A stretch of DNA of 42,573 nt from Bacteroidaceae bacterium. GTDB lineage: Bacteria > Bacteroidota > Bacteroidia > Bacteroidales > Bacteroidaceae. Positions 1 through 7,179 of this stretch are shown here, in pieces. The notes under the pieces were generated by a model. It had not been told where the DNA came from, did not search any database, and was given only the letters and a program-made list of their open reading frames with translations. A program made the translations under genes and the position numbers. How positions within the stretch are numbered: the first letter of the stretch is position 1; each line of letters starts with the position of its first letter. The DNA lies in the NCBI GenBank assembly GCA_017469925.1, contig JAFUFK010000015.1, positions 1-42,573 on the forward strand, given 5' to 3'.

Positions 1-1
1 C

Positions 2-73
2 ATCCACGTCGGCGTGCCTGCCGACTTCGAGCCCGTGGATATTAAGGTTGTGCAGGCCGGAGGAGGTATTTGA
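2..73 (+). CDS. C-terminal end of an unidentified protein (partial)
   Basis: An open frame runs in from the left edge and stops at a TGA at 71-73, giving 23 residues that end VVQAGGGI. The fragment is too short to assign to a family. It is reported only because the frame is open to the edge and the following 200 bp is AT-rich intergenic-looking sequence, as expected downstream of a gene. It could be a chance open frame. Confidence 0.4.
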   Translation: MHVGVPADFEPVDIKVVQAGGGI

Positions 74-285
74 AAAGTGAGTTTTTTTCTTTTTTCACAA
101 ATTGGGCCAAATTTAGTTAAAATCGCCCCCAGTCAATTTTTGACAGCAAAAAATTTGGTGGTTTTTTTCTTTATTCCGAAATTTGCTGCCGGAAATAGTA
201 TTACTAAAGAGCAAATCAAAAGAATCACTTACCTGCAACCCTGGCGGGCAATAATCCTATTTTGAAATCATTATTCAGAAAATAT

Positions 286-645
286 ATGAAAAAGCTTCTT
301 ATCTTCATTTGTCTATGGGCTTTAGTTTCGTGTGTAGAAAGTCCCCCCAAGGGTAATTTCGGTTATCCTGAGCATGTCACGTTTGGCCCAGAAGGTGGCG
401 AAAAACTGGTGGAGGGAGTTCAGCGTTTCTACGGTTTGCAAATAGGAAATACGGGCGAGGCCACCTGGGACTCTATTGCAGTGGTAACTAACCAGTGGCT
501 AACCGTAAAGGGCCAACGCTATTCCCGTGAGTTACAATTCGTGGCGGAGCCCAACACAACGGGAAAGGAACGCACGAAGATCGTGTGGGTTTCTACGGGG
601 CAATTCGATGCAGGGATTAAAGTCAAGCAAACTGCAGACCTGTAG
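286..645 (+). CDS. Small lipoprotein with a BACON-like domain
   Basis: This 119-residue protein starts MKKLLIF, then a hydrophobic stretch and the lipobox LVSC, so it should be a lipoprotein exported through Sec. I chose the ATG at 286 over an in-frame TTG at 262 because it gives a standard lipoprotein signal. The mature part has the pattern of BACON/Ig-like domains of Bacteroidetes: a VTFGPEGGEK strand near the start, a WLTVKG motif in the middle, then N-T-T-G-K-E-R-T and a final I-K-V-K-Q-T-A strand (compare the N.T..eRt...v..Q.a ending of BACON domains). BACON domains are usually carbohydrate- or mucin-associated accessory modules; a single free-standing one gives no specific function. No clear TAnnTTTG box lies in front of it. 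The 167 bp after it, up to the end of the convergent hflX gene, shows nothing I can identify. Confidence 0.75.
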   Translation: MKKLLIFICLWALVSCVESPPKGNFGYPEHVTFGPEGGEKLVEGVQRFYGLQIGNTGEATWDSIAVVTNQWLTVKGQRYSRELQFVAEPNTTGKERTKIVWVSTGQFDAGIKVKQTADL

Positions 646-812
646 ATTCACCTTTTCTCTCTTATAGCCCAACTTGCCTATATCAGATAATGTAAAAAAT
701 AGAAATTGCTCAATTTTATGTTCGGACATCAAAATCCGTAACCGCAGCTTCTCGCTCGGACTTACCTTTATGTTCTGAGGCAACACGTTTCAGTTTCCAG
801 ACCCCCCAAGGC

Positions 813-2081
813 TCAGTTGGCCTCCTCCTCCTCGTAGTGGTTGAAGAGGAAGTCGTTGTAGGGGTACTTCTGGACGTGGAGCTCGCGTACCTTATTATAT
901 AGGGTGCGGCGGAGTTCGTCGATGTTGGTGCGCTCGCGGGCGGAGATGAAGAGACAGTCGCCCTGGAGCCGGGCCATCCAGGTGTGCATGAGGTCGGAGA
1001 GGGAGAGGTTCTCGCGCGTGGGCTCGGTGAGGTCGTCGGGGTCCTTCTCCACCCAGCGGTAGGCATCGACCTTGTTGAAGACTATCATCAGGGGGCGGTC
1101 GGCGCAACCAAGGTCGGCGAGGGTCTTATCGACGACGCGAATCTGGTCTTCGAAGTCGGGATGGGAGATATCGACGACGTGGAGCAGGAGGTCGGCCTCG
1201 CGCACCTCGTCGAGGGTGGATTTGAAGGAATCGACGAGGTCGGTGGGCAACTTGCGGATGAAGCCGACGGTGTCGGAGAGCAGGAAGGGCAGGTTGTCGA
1301 TGATGACCTTGCGCACGGTGGTATCGAGGGTGGCAAAGAGTTTGTTCTCGGCAAAGACTTCGCTCTTGGCCAGCAGGTTGAGGAGGGTGGACTTGCCGAC
1401 GTTGGTGTAGCCTACGAGGGCTACGCGTATCATGCGTCCGCGGTTGCCACGCTGGGTGGTCTTCTGGCGGTCGATGTCGGCCAGGCGTTGCTTGAGGAGC
1501 GACATGCGGTTGAGGATGATACGGCGGTCCATCTCGAGCTGAGTCTCACCGGGGCCACGCAGTCCGACGGAGCCCTTGCCGCCTCCGCCGCCCGAACCGC
1601 CGCCCTGACGCTCGAGGTGGGTCCAGAGGCGTTGCAGACGGGGCAGCATGTAGCGGTATTGGGCCAGTTCGACCTGGGTCTTGGCCGAGGCCGTCTGGGC
1701 GCGCATGGCGAAGATGTCGAGGATGAGGCTGGTGCGGTCGAGGATTTTCACCCGCAGTTCGGCCTCGATGTTGCGCAGTTGCTTGGCCGAGAGTTCGTCG
1801 TCGAAGATGACCATGCCGACCTCGCGCTCGGCCTCCTCCTCGGCCTCGATGAACTGGCGTATCTCCTTCAGTTTACCGATGCCGAGGTAGGTGACGCTGC
1901 TGGGCCCGTTCATGCGCTGGGTGAACCGACGAATGGTCTGGGCCCCGGCCGTGGTGGCCAGGAACTCCAGTTCGTCGAGGTATTCGCGCGTCTTGCGCTC
2001 GTTTTGTTGGGGTGTGATGAGTCCCACAAGGACGGCCGTCTCGGCCTGCGCCTGTGTGATTACTTCGGTGTTTTGCTTCAT
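813..2081 (-). CDS. hflX: GTPase HflX, ribosome-associated
   Basis: A 422-residue GTPase of the HflX (Obg-HflX) family, which binds the 50S subunit and splits or rescues stalled ribosomes. The N-terminal HflX domain contains a conserved FDDELSAKQLRNIE segment, then the Gly-rich linker GGGSGGGGGKG and the family motif LRGPGETQLE. The G domain follows from about residue 215: G1 GYTNVGKST, G3 DTVGFI and G4 NKVD. The C-terminus is short and ends in EEEEAN. The frame stays open well upstream, but MKQNTEV is the natural start because its ATG overlaps the stop of the upstream coiled-coil lipoprotein gene (ATGA, 4-bp overlap), so translation is probably coupled. It is the last gene of a rsmI / lipoprotein / hflX operon. 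Confidence 0.95.
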   Translation of the reverse strand: MKQNTEVITQAQAETAVLVGLITPQQNERKTREYLDELEFLATTAGAQTIRRFTQRMNGPSSVTYLGIGKLKEIRQFIEAEEEAEREVGMVIFDDELSAKQLRNIEAELRVKILDRTSLILDIFAMRAQTASAKTQVELAQYRYMLPRLQRLWTHLERQGGGSGGGGGKGSVGLRGPGETQLEMDRRIILNRMSLLKQRLADIDRQKTTQRGNRGRMIRVALVGYTNVGKSTLLNLLAKSEVFAENKLFATLDTTVRKVIIDNLPFLLSDTVGFIRKLPTDLVDSFKSTLDEVREADLLLHVVDISHPDFEDQIRVVDKTLADLGCADRPLMIVFNKVDAYRWVEKDPDDLTEPTRENLSLSDLMHTWMARLQGDCLFISARERTNIDELRRTLYNKVRELHVQKYPYNDFLFNHYEEEEAN

Positions 2082-2932
2082 TTTACGCGGATGACCAGGT
2101 ACTTCGAGACACTCCAGAAGCGGTTGGCATCGACGATGCGCAGTACGTACTCGCCCTTCTGATCCTTCTCCAGTGTGTAGGAGCCCTTGGGGTGGGAGGT
2201 CAGCAGTTCGGCACTCTTGCTGTAGAGCTTGATTTCCTTGACGACACGGATGTCGATTTGCGTGAAGTAGTCCTTGTTGAAGTCGCCCGACTTCAGTACG
2301 TCGCCGTCCTTCAGGATTTTTTGTTCCTTCAGTTCGGCCTTGGTGCCGAAGACGAACCATGCGGCGTGGAGGTCCTTGTCCTGCTGGGCCACGGTCTCGG
2401 CCTTCTCACGGTTCTCCTGGGTGAGGTTGTTGACGTTGCCGGTGAGGTTGTCGATTTGTTCGCCCTGCTCGGCGATGACGATGTCCTTCTCGGCCAGCGA
2501 GGCTTCCATCTCCTGGATGCGCTGGTTCTGGGTCTCGAGCTGTTCCTGCAACTGGCCGATGGTGCGCTCGAGGGCCTTGGCGTTGAAGGTGCTGGTCTTC
2601 AGTTTCTCCTGCAACTGGGCGATGAGTTCGCGGTTCTGCTGCATGGCTTGCTGGATGTACTCCATGTTCTCCTGGATGATGCCGCGCGAAGAAGCGCTCT
2701 CGGGGCTGCCGTCGGCCAGGGTGATGCGGCCTTCGGCCTCGTTGATGCGGCGGAATCCGTCCTGCACCTCATTGACGCAGTCCATGATTTCGTTGAGTTC
2801 GTCGTCCTTCTGGTTGATGACTTGCATGAGTGAGTCGCGTTCGCGAAGGGTTTCGTCGGTGCTGTGCCTGCCAAATTGGTCGCACGATGCCAGTGTCACT
2901 GCGGACAGGGCAAGAATAAGAATCTTTTTCAT
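2078..2932 (-). CDS. Coiled-coil lipoprotein, Cbp1 (collagen-binding adhesin)-like
   Basis: This 284-residue protein has a lipoprotein signal (MKKILILALSAVTLASC, lipobox LASC), a long heptad-rich coiled coil over roughly residues 30-185 (many E, Q, N, L, I repeats) and a compact C-terminal domain starting near DLHAAWFVFGTKAELKEQ. From memory, the layout and the C-terminal motifs (FNKDYFTQIDIR, ELLTSHP, FWSVSKYLVI) match Bacteroidales lipoproteins annotated as Cbp1-family collagen-binding glycoprotein adhesins. The adhesin role was shown for a Bacteroides fragilis protein; for this homologue it is inference. It sits between rsmI and hflX and overlaps both by 4 bp (ATGA), so it is cotranscribed and probably translationally coupled with two ribosome-linked genes. 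That is odd company for an adhesin and suggests a general envelope role instead. Confidence 0.8.
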   Translation of the reverse strand: MKKILILALSAVTLASCDQFGRHSTDETLRERDSLMQVINQKDDELNEIMDCVNEVQDGFRRINEAEGRITLADGSPESASSRGIIQENMEYIQQAMQQNRELIAQLQEKLKTSTFNAKALERTIGQLQEQLETQNQRIQEMEASLAEKDIVIAEQGEQIDNLTGNVNNLTQENREKAETVAQQDKDLHAAWFVFGTKAELKEQKILKDGDVLKSGDFNKDYFTQIDIRVVKEIKLYSKSAELLTSHPKGSYTLEKDQKGEYVLRIVDANRFWSVSKYLVIRVK

Positions 2933-3708
2933 ACAGAATTTTCTTTATTCAGTTGTTTTCGTTGATATTTCGATAATGGGCGGGGGGTCGGAGCATCCTG
3001 AGGGTCCTGAGCGTCTTGAACATCCGGAGCATTCGGAATTTCGCAGCCGCCAAGGACTATCACAAACTCGCCGCGGGGCTCCTCCGACCGGAAGTGGGCG
3101 AGCAACTCGGAGAGTGTGCCGCGAAGGCTCTCTTCGTGCACCTTCGATATCTCGCGACAGACTGCGGCCTGGCGCTCGGGACCGAAGACCTCGACGAACT
3201 GCTCGAGGGTACGAAGAAGGCGGTGGGGGCTCTCGTAGAAGACGATGGTGCGCGCCTCCTGCCGCAACTCCTGAAGACGGGTCATGCGCCCCTTCTTCTG
3301 GGGCAGGAAGCCTTCGAAGCAGAACTTGTCGCAGGGCAGGCCCGACGAGACGAGGGCCGGCACAAAGGCTGTCGGCCCAGGCAGGGTGATGACTTCTACC
3401 CCAGCCCGAATGGCTTCGCGCACGAGCAGATAGCCGGGGTCGCTGATGCCCGGTGTGCCCGCATCGCTGACAAGGGCTACAGTCTCGCCGCCACGTAGGC
3501 GTTCGACAAAGTTAGTGACGACCTGATGTTCGTTGAATTTGTGGAAGGATTGCATGGCATTCCGTATGTCGAAATGTCGGAGCAAATTGCCCGAGGTGCG
3601 CGTGTCCTCGGCAAGGATGAGGTCGGCCTCGCGCAGGATACGCAGAGCCCTGGCCGTGATGTCCTCCAGATTGCCAACCGGAGTCGGTACAACGTATAAC
3701 GTTCCCAT
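2929..3708 (-). CDS. rsmI: 16S rRNA (cytidine-1402-2'-O)-methyltransferase RsmI
   Basis: This 259-residue protein matches RsmI, which uses SAM to 2'-O-methylate C1402 in the decoding centre of 16S rRNA. It starts with the family signature MGTLYVVPTPVGNLEDIT; an upstream in-frame Met would add seven atypical residues. Further hallmarks are LAEDTRTSGNLL, SDAGTPGISDPG (SAM pocket) and LPGPTAFVPALVSSGLPCD. The tail after about residue 225 is a lineage-specific extension with an acidic DVQDAQDPQDAP run encoded by imperfect 9-bp repeats (about 2990-3030), ending in a basic SKYQRKQLNK. It is the first gene of the rsmI / Cbp1-like / hflX operon, and its TGA overlaps the next ATG. A TAnnTTTG box ends only 8 nt before the ATG, so the leader is very short. 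Confidence 0.96.
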   Translation of the reverse strand: MGTLYVVPTPVGNLEDITARALRILREADLILAEDTRTSGNLLRHFDIRNAMQSFHKFNEHQVVTNFVERLRGGETVALVSDAGTPGISDPGYLLVREAIRAGVEVITLPGPTAFVPALVSSGLPCDKFCFEGFLPQKKGRMTRLQELRQEARTIVFYESPHRLLRTLEQFVEVFGPERQAAVCREISKVHEESLRGTLSELLAHFRSEEPRGEFVIVLGGCEIPNAPDVQDAQDPQDAPTPRPLSKYQRKQLNKENSV

Positions 3709-3716
3709 TTTCTGTG

Positions 3717-3724
3717 CAAATGTA
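3717..3724 (-). promoter_or_regulatory. -7 promoter element of the rsmI operon
   Basis: On the minus strand this reads TACATTTG, matching the Bacteroidetes -7 consensus TAnnTTTG. The G lies 8 nt from the rsmI ATG, so the transcript would be leaderless or nearly so. It faces away from the promoter at 3758-3765, making this a divergent control region of about 90 bp. Confidence 0.65.
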
Positions 3725-3757
3725 CGCAATATTTTCCGTTTAGCAAGAAATTTTTAC

Positions 3758-3765
3758 TATCTTTG
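3758..3765 (+). promoter_or_regulatory. -7 promoter element of the FMN-binding protein / tdk / permease operon
   Basis: TATCTTTG matches TAnnTTTG and is followed by CA, with a leader of about 30 nt to the ATG at 3797, a normal arrangement for this phylum. Confidence 0.7.
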
Positions 3766-3796
3766 CACCGAAAACACTTAATATTAACATATTCGT

Positions 3797-4195
3797 ATGA
3801 AAACATTTCAAACAATTCTGACACTGGCCATCGCCCTGATGCTGACGAGCGCAAAGCCCGCCGACAAGGTGATGACCAAGGAAAACGGCACCTACATCGT
3901 CAACACGACCACGCTGGCAGCCGACGTCGATGGGTACGTCGAGACTACTCCGCTGAAGATTTATATCAAGGGCGACAAGATAGACCACATCGAGGCACTG
4001 CCCAACCAGGAGACGCCGAAGTATTTCTATCAGGTGAAGAAGAACATGCTGACGAAGTGGGACGGCAAGAAGGTGAAGACCGTGCTGCGCGACATGAAGG
4101 CCGAGACCGACGGCGTGACGGGCGCCACCTACTCGTCGAACGCCGTCTTCGAGAACGTCAAGCGCGGCCTTCAGTACTACCTGAAGAACAAGTAA
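3797..4195 (+). CDS. Exported FMN-binding domain protein with flavinylation motif
   Basis: A 132-residue protein with a short Sec-type N-terminal signal (MKTFQTILTLAIALMLTSA) and a single FMN_bind domain. The domain contains the sequence DGVTGATYSS (residues 105-114), which fits the motif D..(S/T)GAT used by ApbE to attach FMN covalently to a threonine (here Thr111), as in NqrC and RnfG. Family knowledge therefore predicts a flavinylated periplasmic redox carrier; no ApbE is encoded in this window. It is very small, essentially one domain with no membrane anchor, and lies 25 bp upstream of tdk, with which it is probably cotranscribed. Its electron donor and acceptor cannot be told from the sequence. 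Confidence 0.85.
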   Translation: MKTFQTILTLAIALMLTSAKPADKVMTKENGTYIVNTTTLAADVDGYVETTPLKIYIKGDKIDHIEALPNQETPKYFYQVKKNMLTKWDGKKVKTVLRDMKAETDGVTGATYSSNAVFENVKRGLQYYLKNK

Positions 4196-4220
4196 AAACT
4201 CACCTAACTCGTAACTCCAA

Positions 4221-4805
4221 ATGTCCCTAACGATAGCAGAGCGTAATGGCGAAATCATGCGCCAAGGCCGCGTAGAAGTCATCTGCGGTTCGATGTTCTC
4301 GGGCAAGACCGAAGAACTCATCCGCCGCATGAAACGGGCCAAGTTTGCCAAGCAACGGGTGGAAATCTTCAAGCCAGCCATCGACACACGCTACTCCGAC
4401 GAGGACGTGGTGAGCCACGAGGGCAACTCCATACCGAGCACGCCCGTCGATTCCTCGGCCAGTATCCTGCTGATGTCGGCCGACAACGAGGTAGTGGGCA
4501 TCGACGAAGCACAGTTCTTCGACCCCGGCATCGTCGATGTATGCAACGAACTGGCCAGCCGTGGTGTGCGCGTCATCGTGGCCGGGCTCGACCTCGACTT
4601 CCAGGGGCGTCCCTTCGGTCCCATGCCTGCCCTTTGTGCCATCGCCGACGACGTCAGCAAGCAGCACGCCATCTGTGTGCGTTGCGGTGCCCTGGCTTAC
4701 GTGAGCCACCGCACCGTGGCCGGCGATAAGCAGGTGATGCTGGGCGAAAAACAAGAGTACGAACCCCTCTGCCGCCATTGCTATCAGGAAGCAACTAAGG
4801 GTTAA
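4221..4805 (+). CDS. tdk: Thymidine kinase, type II
   Basis: A 194-residue type II thymidine kinase, which phosphorylates thymidine to dTMP with ATP in the salvage pathway. The P-loop is [11 protein letters not shown] (about residues 23-33). The Walker B-like segment [11 protein letters not shown] and the [14 protein letters not shown] segment are family signatures. A structural zinc site is visible as CVRCG in the middle and CRHC near the C-terminus. The length is typical. The ATG at 4221 lies 25 bp after the stop of the FMN-binding protein gene; a second in-frame Met ([13 protein letters not shown]) at residue 13 is closer to the usual family start and may be the real one. Confidence 0.95.
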   Translation: MSLTIAERNGEIMRQGRVEVICGSMFSGKTEELIRRMKRAKFAKQRVEIFKPAIDTRYSDEDVVSHEGNSIPSTPVDSSASILLMSADNEVVGIDEAQFFDPGIVDVCNELASRGVRVIVAGLDLDFQGRPFGPMPALCAIADDVSKQHAICVRCGALAYVSHRTVAGDKQVMLGEKQEYEPLCRHCYQEATKG

Positions 4806-4808
4806 TGG

Positions 4809-4867
4809 AAAAAGACCTAAGACCCTAAACAAAAAGGCTTAAGGCCCTAAACAAAAAGACTTAAGGC
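4809..4867 (+). repeat. 22-bp tandem array between tdk and the permease gene
   Basis: Three copies in exact 22-bp register (4809, 4831 and 4853; the third cut to 15 bp) of a unit with consensus AAAAAGRCYTAAGRC followed by CCTAAAC. Each unit contains a CTTAAG or CCTAAG core. The array fills almost the whole 63-bp gap and stops one base before the ATG at 4869. Confidence 0.85.
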
Positions 4868-4868
4868 A

Positions 4869-5939
4869 ATGTTGGAAAAGAAGATTACGTTCGACAGTTT
4901 CATCCGCGGCGCCATGGTGGTGGCCGTCATTGTAGCCATCATCCTGTTGGTCAACAGGCTTAGTTCCGTCCTGCTACCCTTCTTTATTGCATGGTTGCTG
5001 GCCTACATGCTTTATCCGCTCGTGCGCTTCCTCCAATATAAGTGTCGCCTGCGCAACCGCGTGCTAAGCATCGCCGTGGCCACCCTGCTCGTGCTGGGCA
5101 TCATCACGGGCACGCTGTTCCTCATCATCCCCCCCATCATCGACGAAATCACGAAACTCAGCCAGTACGTGGCCCCCTTGGCCCAGCGCTATCTGGGGCA
5201 GTCGGGCATTGCCGAAACCCTCGAACGCTTCTTCACCAACTTTGTCCGCGACAACGACATCGTGAAGCTCGTGCAGCAGAACAACGTCATGGACGCCCTG
5301 CAGACGGGCTTGGCACAGGTATGGAACCTCATCGCCCAGACGCTTGGCTTCATCTTTGGTATCTTCACCGTATTCGTCGTCTTCCTCTACATGTTCTTCA
5401 TCCTCTACGACTACGAGAAGCTTTCCAATGGTTGGGTACAGCTCATCCCGCAGAGCCAGCGCGCCTTTGCCACTGAACTTGTGAGCGACGTCGAGCGTGG
5501 CATGAACTCATACTTCCGCGGCCAGTCGCTCATTGCACTCATCGTGGGTATCCTGTTCAGCATCGGGTTCCTTATCATCGACTTCCCACTGGCCATCGGT
5601 CTCGGGCTGTTCATCGGATTCCTCAACCTGGTGCCTTACTTGCAGCTTATCGGATTCATTCCCACCATCATCCTGGCCTTGATGAAGAGCATCGAGACGG
5701 GACAGAACTTCTGGATTATCCTGCTCATGGCGCTGGCCGTCTTTGCCGTCGTGCAGGCCATTCAGGACATGTACCTGACGCCTCGCATCATGGGTCAGGT
5801 CATGGGGCTCAACCCGGCCGTCATCCTGCTCTCGCTCTCCGTATGGGGTTCGTTGCTGGGCTTCATCGGCCTCATCATTGCCCTGCCGCTTACCACGCTT
5901 TGCCTCTCGTATTATCGTCGCTTTGTGCTGAAAGAGTAG
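4869..5939 (+). CDS. AI-2E family transporter (PerM/TqsA-type membrane protein)
   Basis: A 356-residue polytopic membrane protein of the AI-2E/PerM family. It begins with two hydrophobic helices (VVAVIVAIILLV and the following LLPFFIAWLLAYMLYPLVRF), then a hydrophilic domain with IPPIIDEITKLSQYV, and a second half of tightly packed helices with the family motif FIGFLNLVPYLQLIGFIP and the closing LTPRIMGQVMGLNPAVILLS segment. Family members include the E. coli autoinducer-2 exporter TqsA and other permeases, so the substrate here is unknown. It follows tdk after a 63-bp gap filled by the 22-bp repeat array and probably belongs to the same transcript. Confidence 0.9.
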   Translation: MLEKKITFDSFIRGAMVVAVIVAIILLVNRLSSVLLPFFIAWLLAYMLYPLVRFLQYKCRLRNRVLSIAVATLLVLGIITGTLFLIIPPIIDEITKLSQYVAPLAQRYLGQSGIAETLERFFTNFVRDNDIVKLVQQNNVMDALQTGLAQVWNLIAQTLGFIFGIFTVFVVFLYMFFILYDYEKLSNGWVQLIPQSQRAFATELVSDVERGMNSYFRGQSLIALIVGILFSIGFLIIDFPLAIGLGLFIGFLNLVPYLQLIGFIPTIILALMKSIETGQNFWIILLMALAVFAVVQAIQDMYLTPRIMGQVMGLNPAVILLSLSVWGSLLGFIGLIIALPLTTLCLSYYRRFVLKE

Positions 5940-5962
5940 TTTTTAGGGCTCCCCTCTACACA

Positions 5963-5997
5963 TTTTTAATCTTTAATTTTGAATTTTGAATTAAAAC
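5963..5997 (+). repeat. 7-bp tandem repeat upstream of tRNA-Lys
   Basis: Five 7-mers in register (TTTTTAA, TCTTTAA, TTTTGAA, TTTTGAA, TTAAAAC) end just before the tRNA promoter. They belong to the same 7-bp-period repeat class seen at several other sites in this window. Confidence 0.6.
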
Positions 5998-6000
5998 TAC

Positions 6001-6008
6001 TACCTTTG
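6001..6008 (+). promoter_or_regulatory. -7 promoter element of tRNA-Lys
   Basis: TACCTTTG followed by CA is a perfect TAnnTTTG box, 37 bp before the tRNA. Confidence 0.7.
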
Positions 6009-6045
6009 CACCCGCAAAGGCGATGAGAGCCATGCTTTTTGGGCT

Positions 6046-6118
6046 GACTCGCTAGCTCAGCTGGTAGAGCACAACACTTTTAATGTTGGGGTCTCGGGTT
6101 CGAACCCCGAGCGAGTCA
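6046..6118 (+). tRNA. tRNA-Lys (anticodon TTT)
   Basis: A 73-nt cloverleaf. The acceptor stem GACTCGC pairs with GCGAGTC and is followed by discriminator A. The D-arm contains AGCTCAGCTGGTAGAGC. The anticodon stem CAACA/TGTTG holds loop CTTTTAA with anticodon TTT at 6079-6081. The T-arm is CTCGGGTTCGAACCCCGAG. CCA is not encoded and must be added after transcription. Confidence 0.97.
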
Positions 6119-6125
6119 CAAAAGG

Positions 6126-6154
6126 AAGGAGACTGTGGAGGTCTCCTTTTTTTT
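6126..6154 (+). terminator. Intrinsic terminator after tRNA-Lys
   Basis: AAGGAGAC (6126-6133) pairs with GTCTCCTT (6141-6148) around a 7-nt loop and is followed by a run of T to 6154. Confidence 0.85.
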
Positions 6155-6206
6155 ATCAGAACATCAGCTACATGGCTCAGTTGCTCGAGAGAGGAGACGG
6201 ACCTTA

Positions 6207-7082
6207 CTACACGCCGCTCATGACGCGCTTCATCCGGTTGCGATACTCCTGCGGCGTGACTCCACAAACCTTCTTAAACAGACGGATGAAGTACGAGTGG
6301 TCGAGAATGCCTATGACGTACGACACCTCCTGCACCGTCTTGTCGGTGGTAATGAGGAGCAGTTGGGCCTTCTCCACCTTCTTCTTGTTGATGTACTGCA
6401 TCGGCGTCGTATCGAGTGCAGCCTTGAAGAGTCGGATGAAGTAAGGCTTCGTCACGCACGAGAGGTTCGACAGGATGTCGAGGTTTATCTCGTTGCAGAT
6501 GTTGCGGTCGATGTATTCCAGCGCCTTTTCTATGCGTTTGTCCATGACCGACGAACGATAAGTGGCCTGCTTGAGGAAGCGCGAAAGCAGGATGAAGACC
6601 AGCCCCTTCAGCAAGGCCTTCTCGTGCAGTGGCATCTCGGAATAGCGGCGGACATAACTCTCGAACAGGTCGCCCTCCTCGTAACTACTCGGGTCGCTGC
6701 TTGGCAATTTAGCCTCGGGGTGGCGCTGACACATGTGCATGAATATCTCCTTGTCCATGTGTTCGGCAGGCACTTCGGTGGGCAGGTCGTAGTAGTTGAA
6801 GAGATTGATGTATCCCTCGGAACTCGTGAAGGCATGCAGGTAGTAGTGGGCAAAAGGCCCGTCGCATTCGTAACTGTGGACCGTGTTTGCCGGGATTATG
6901 TAGAGGTGGTCGGGGCGCAGCCGCACACTCTTCTCGGGCAGGCGAATCGTAGCTTCGCCCTCCGTAACGTAGTAGATTCGGGTGATAGGAGAACAGACGT
7001 TCTTCCAGTTCCAGTCGCCATCGTGCCAGGCATAGCCGACATTAAGCATGCGCACATCTACGGATTCCAATGATACTGACAT
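6207..7082 (-). CDS. AraC family transcriptional regulator
   Basis: A 291-residue AraC-type regulator. The N-terminal half is a cupin-like sensor domain with ITRIYYVTEGEATIRL, a PDHLYIIPANTVHSYECDG segment and a HYYLH motif. The C-terminal 100 residues carry the double helix-turn-helix: the segment INLDILSNLSCVTKPYFIRLFKAALDTTPMQYI, then VQEVSYVIGILDHSYFIRLFKKVCGVTPQEYR. The ligand is unknown; the domain resembles sugar-responsive AraC proteins. A TACTTTTG box ends only 4 nt before the chosen ATG, so either the message is leaderless or translation starts at the in-frame Met 12 (7049). It lies 97 bp downstream of a second AraC gene in the same direction. Confidence 0.92.
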   Translation of the reverse strand: MSVSLESVDVRMLNVGYAWHDGDWNWKNVCSPITRIYYVTEGEATIRLPEKSVRLRPDHLYIIPANTVHSYECDGPFAHYYLHAFTSSEGYINLFNYYDLPTEVPAEHMDKEIFMHMCQRHPEAKLPSSDPSSYEEGDLFESYVRRYSEMPLHEKALLKGLVFILLSRFLKQATYRSSVMDKRIEKALEYIDRNICNEINLDILSNLSCVTKPYFIRLFKAALDTTPMQYINKKKVEKAQLLLITTDKTVQEVSYVIGILDHSYFIRLFKKVCGVTPQEYRNRMKRVMSGV

Positions 7083-7086
7083 GGCT

Positions 7087-7094
7087 CAAAAGTA
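7087..7094 (-). promoter_or_regulatory. -7 promoter element of the first AraC gene
   Basis: TACTTTTG on the minus strand matches TAnnTTTG, 4 nt from the ATG at 7082. It shows that this gene can be transcribed separately from the upstream AraC gene. Confidence 0.55.
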
Positions 7095-7179
7095 GTCCTT
7101 TTTATTCGGTTTTACAAAAATTACACTCCCTTTAGTCTCTTTTATCCTATTTATCTATCATTTTGTCGTATATCCCCTA

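Noticed and set aside
77-265. 62-codon plus-strand frame starting at GTG in the first intergenic region
   Set aside because: AT-rich low-complexity translation, no promoter box or signal, and overlaps the likely leader of the lipoprotein gene.
984-2162. 392-codon plus-strand frame opposite hflX
   Set aside because: Shadow frame; hflX on the minus strand has all G motifs and operon coupling.
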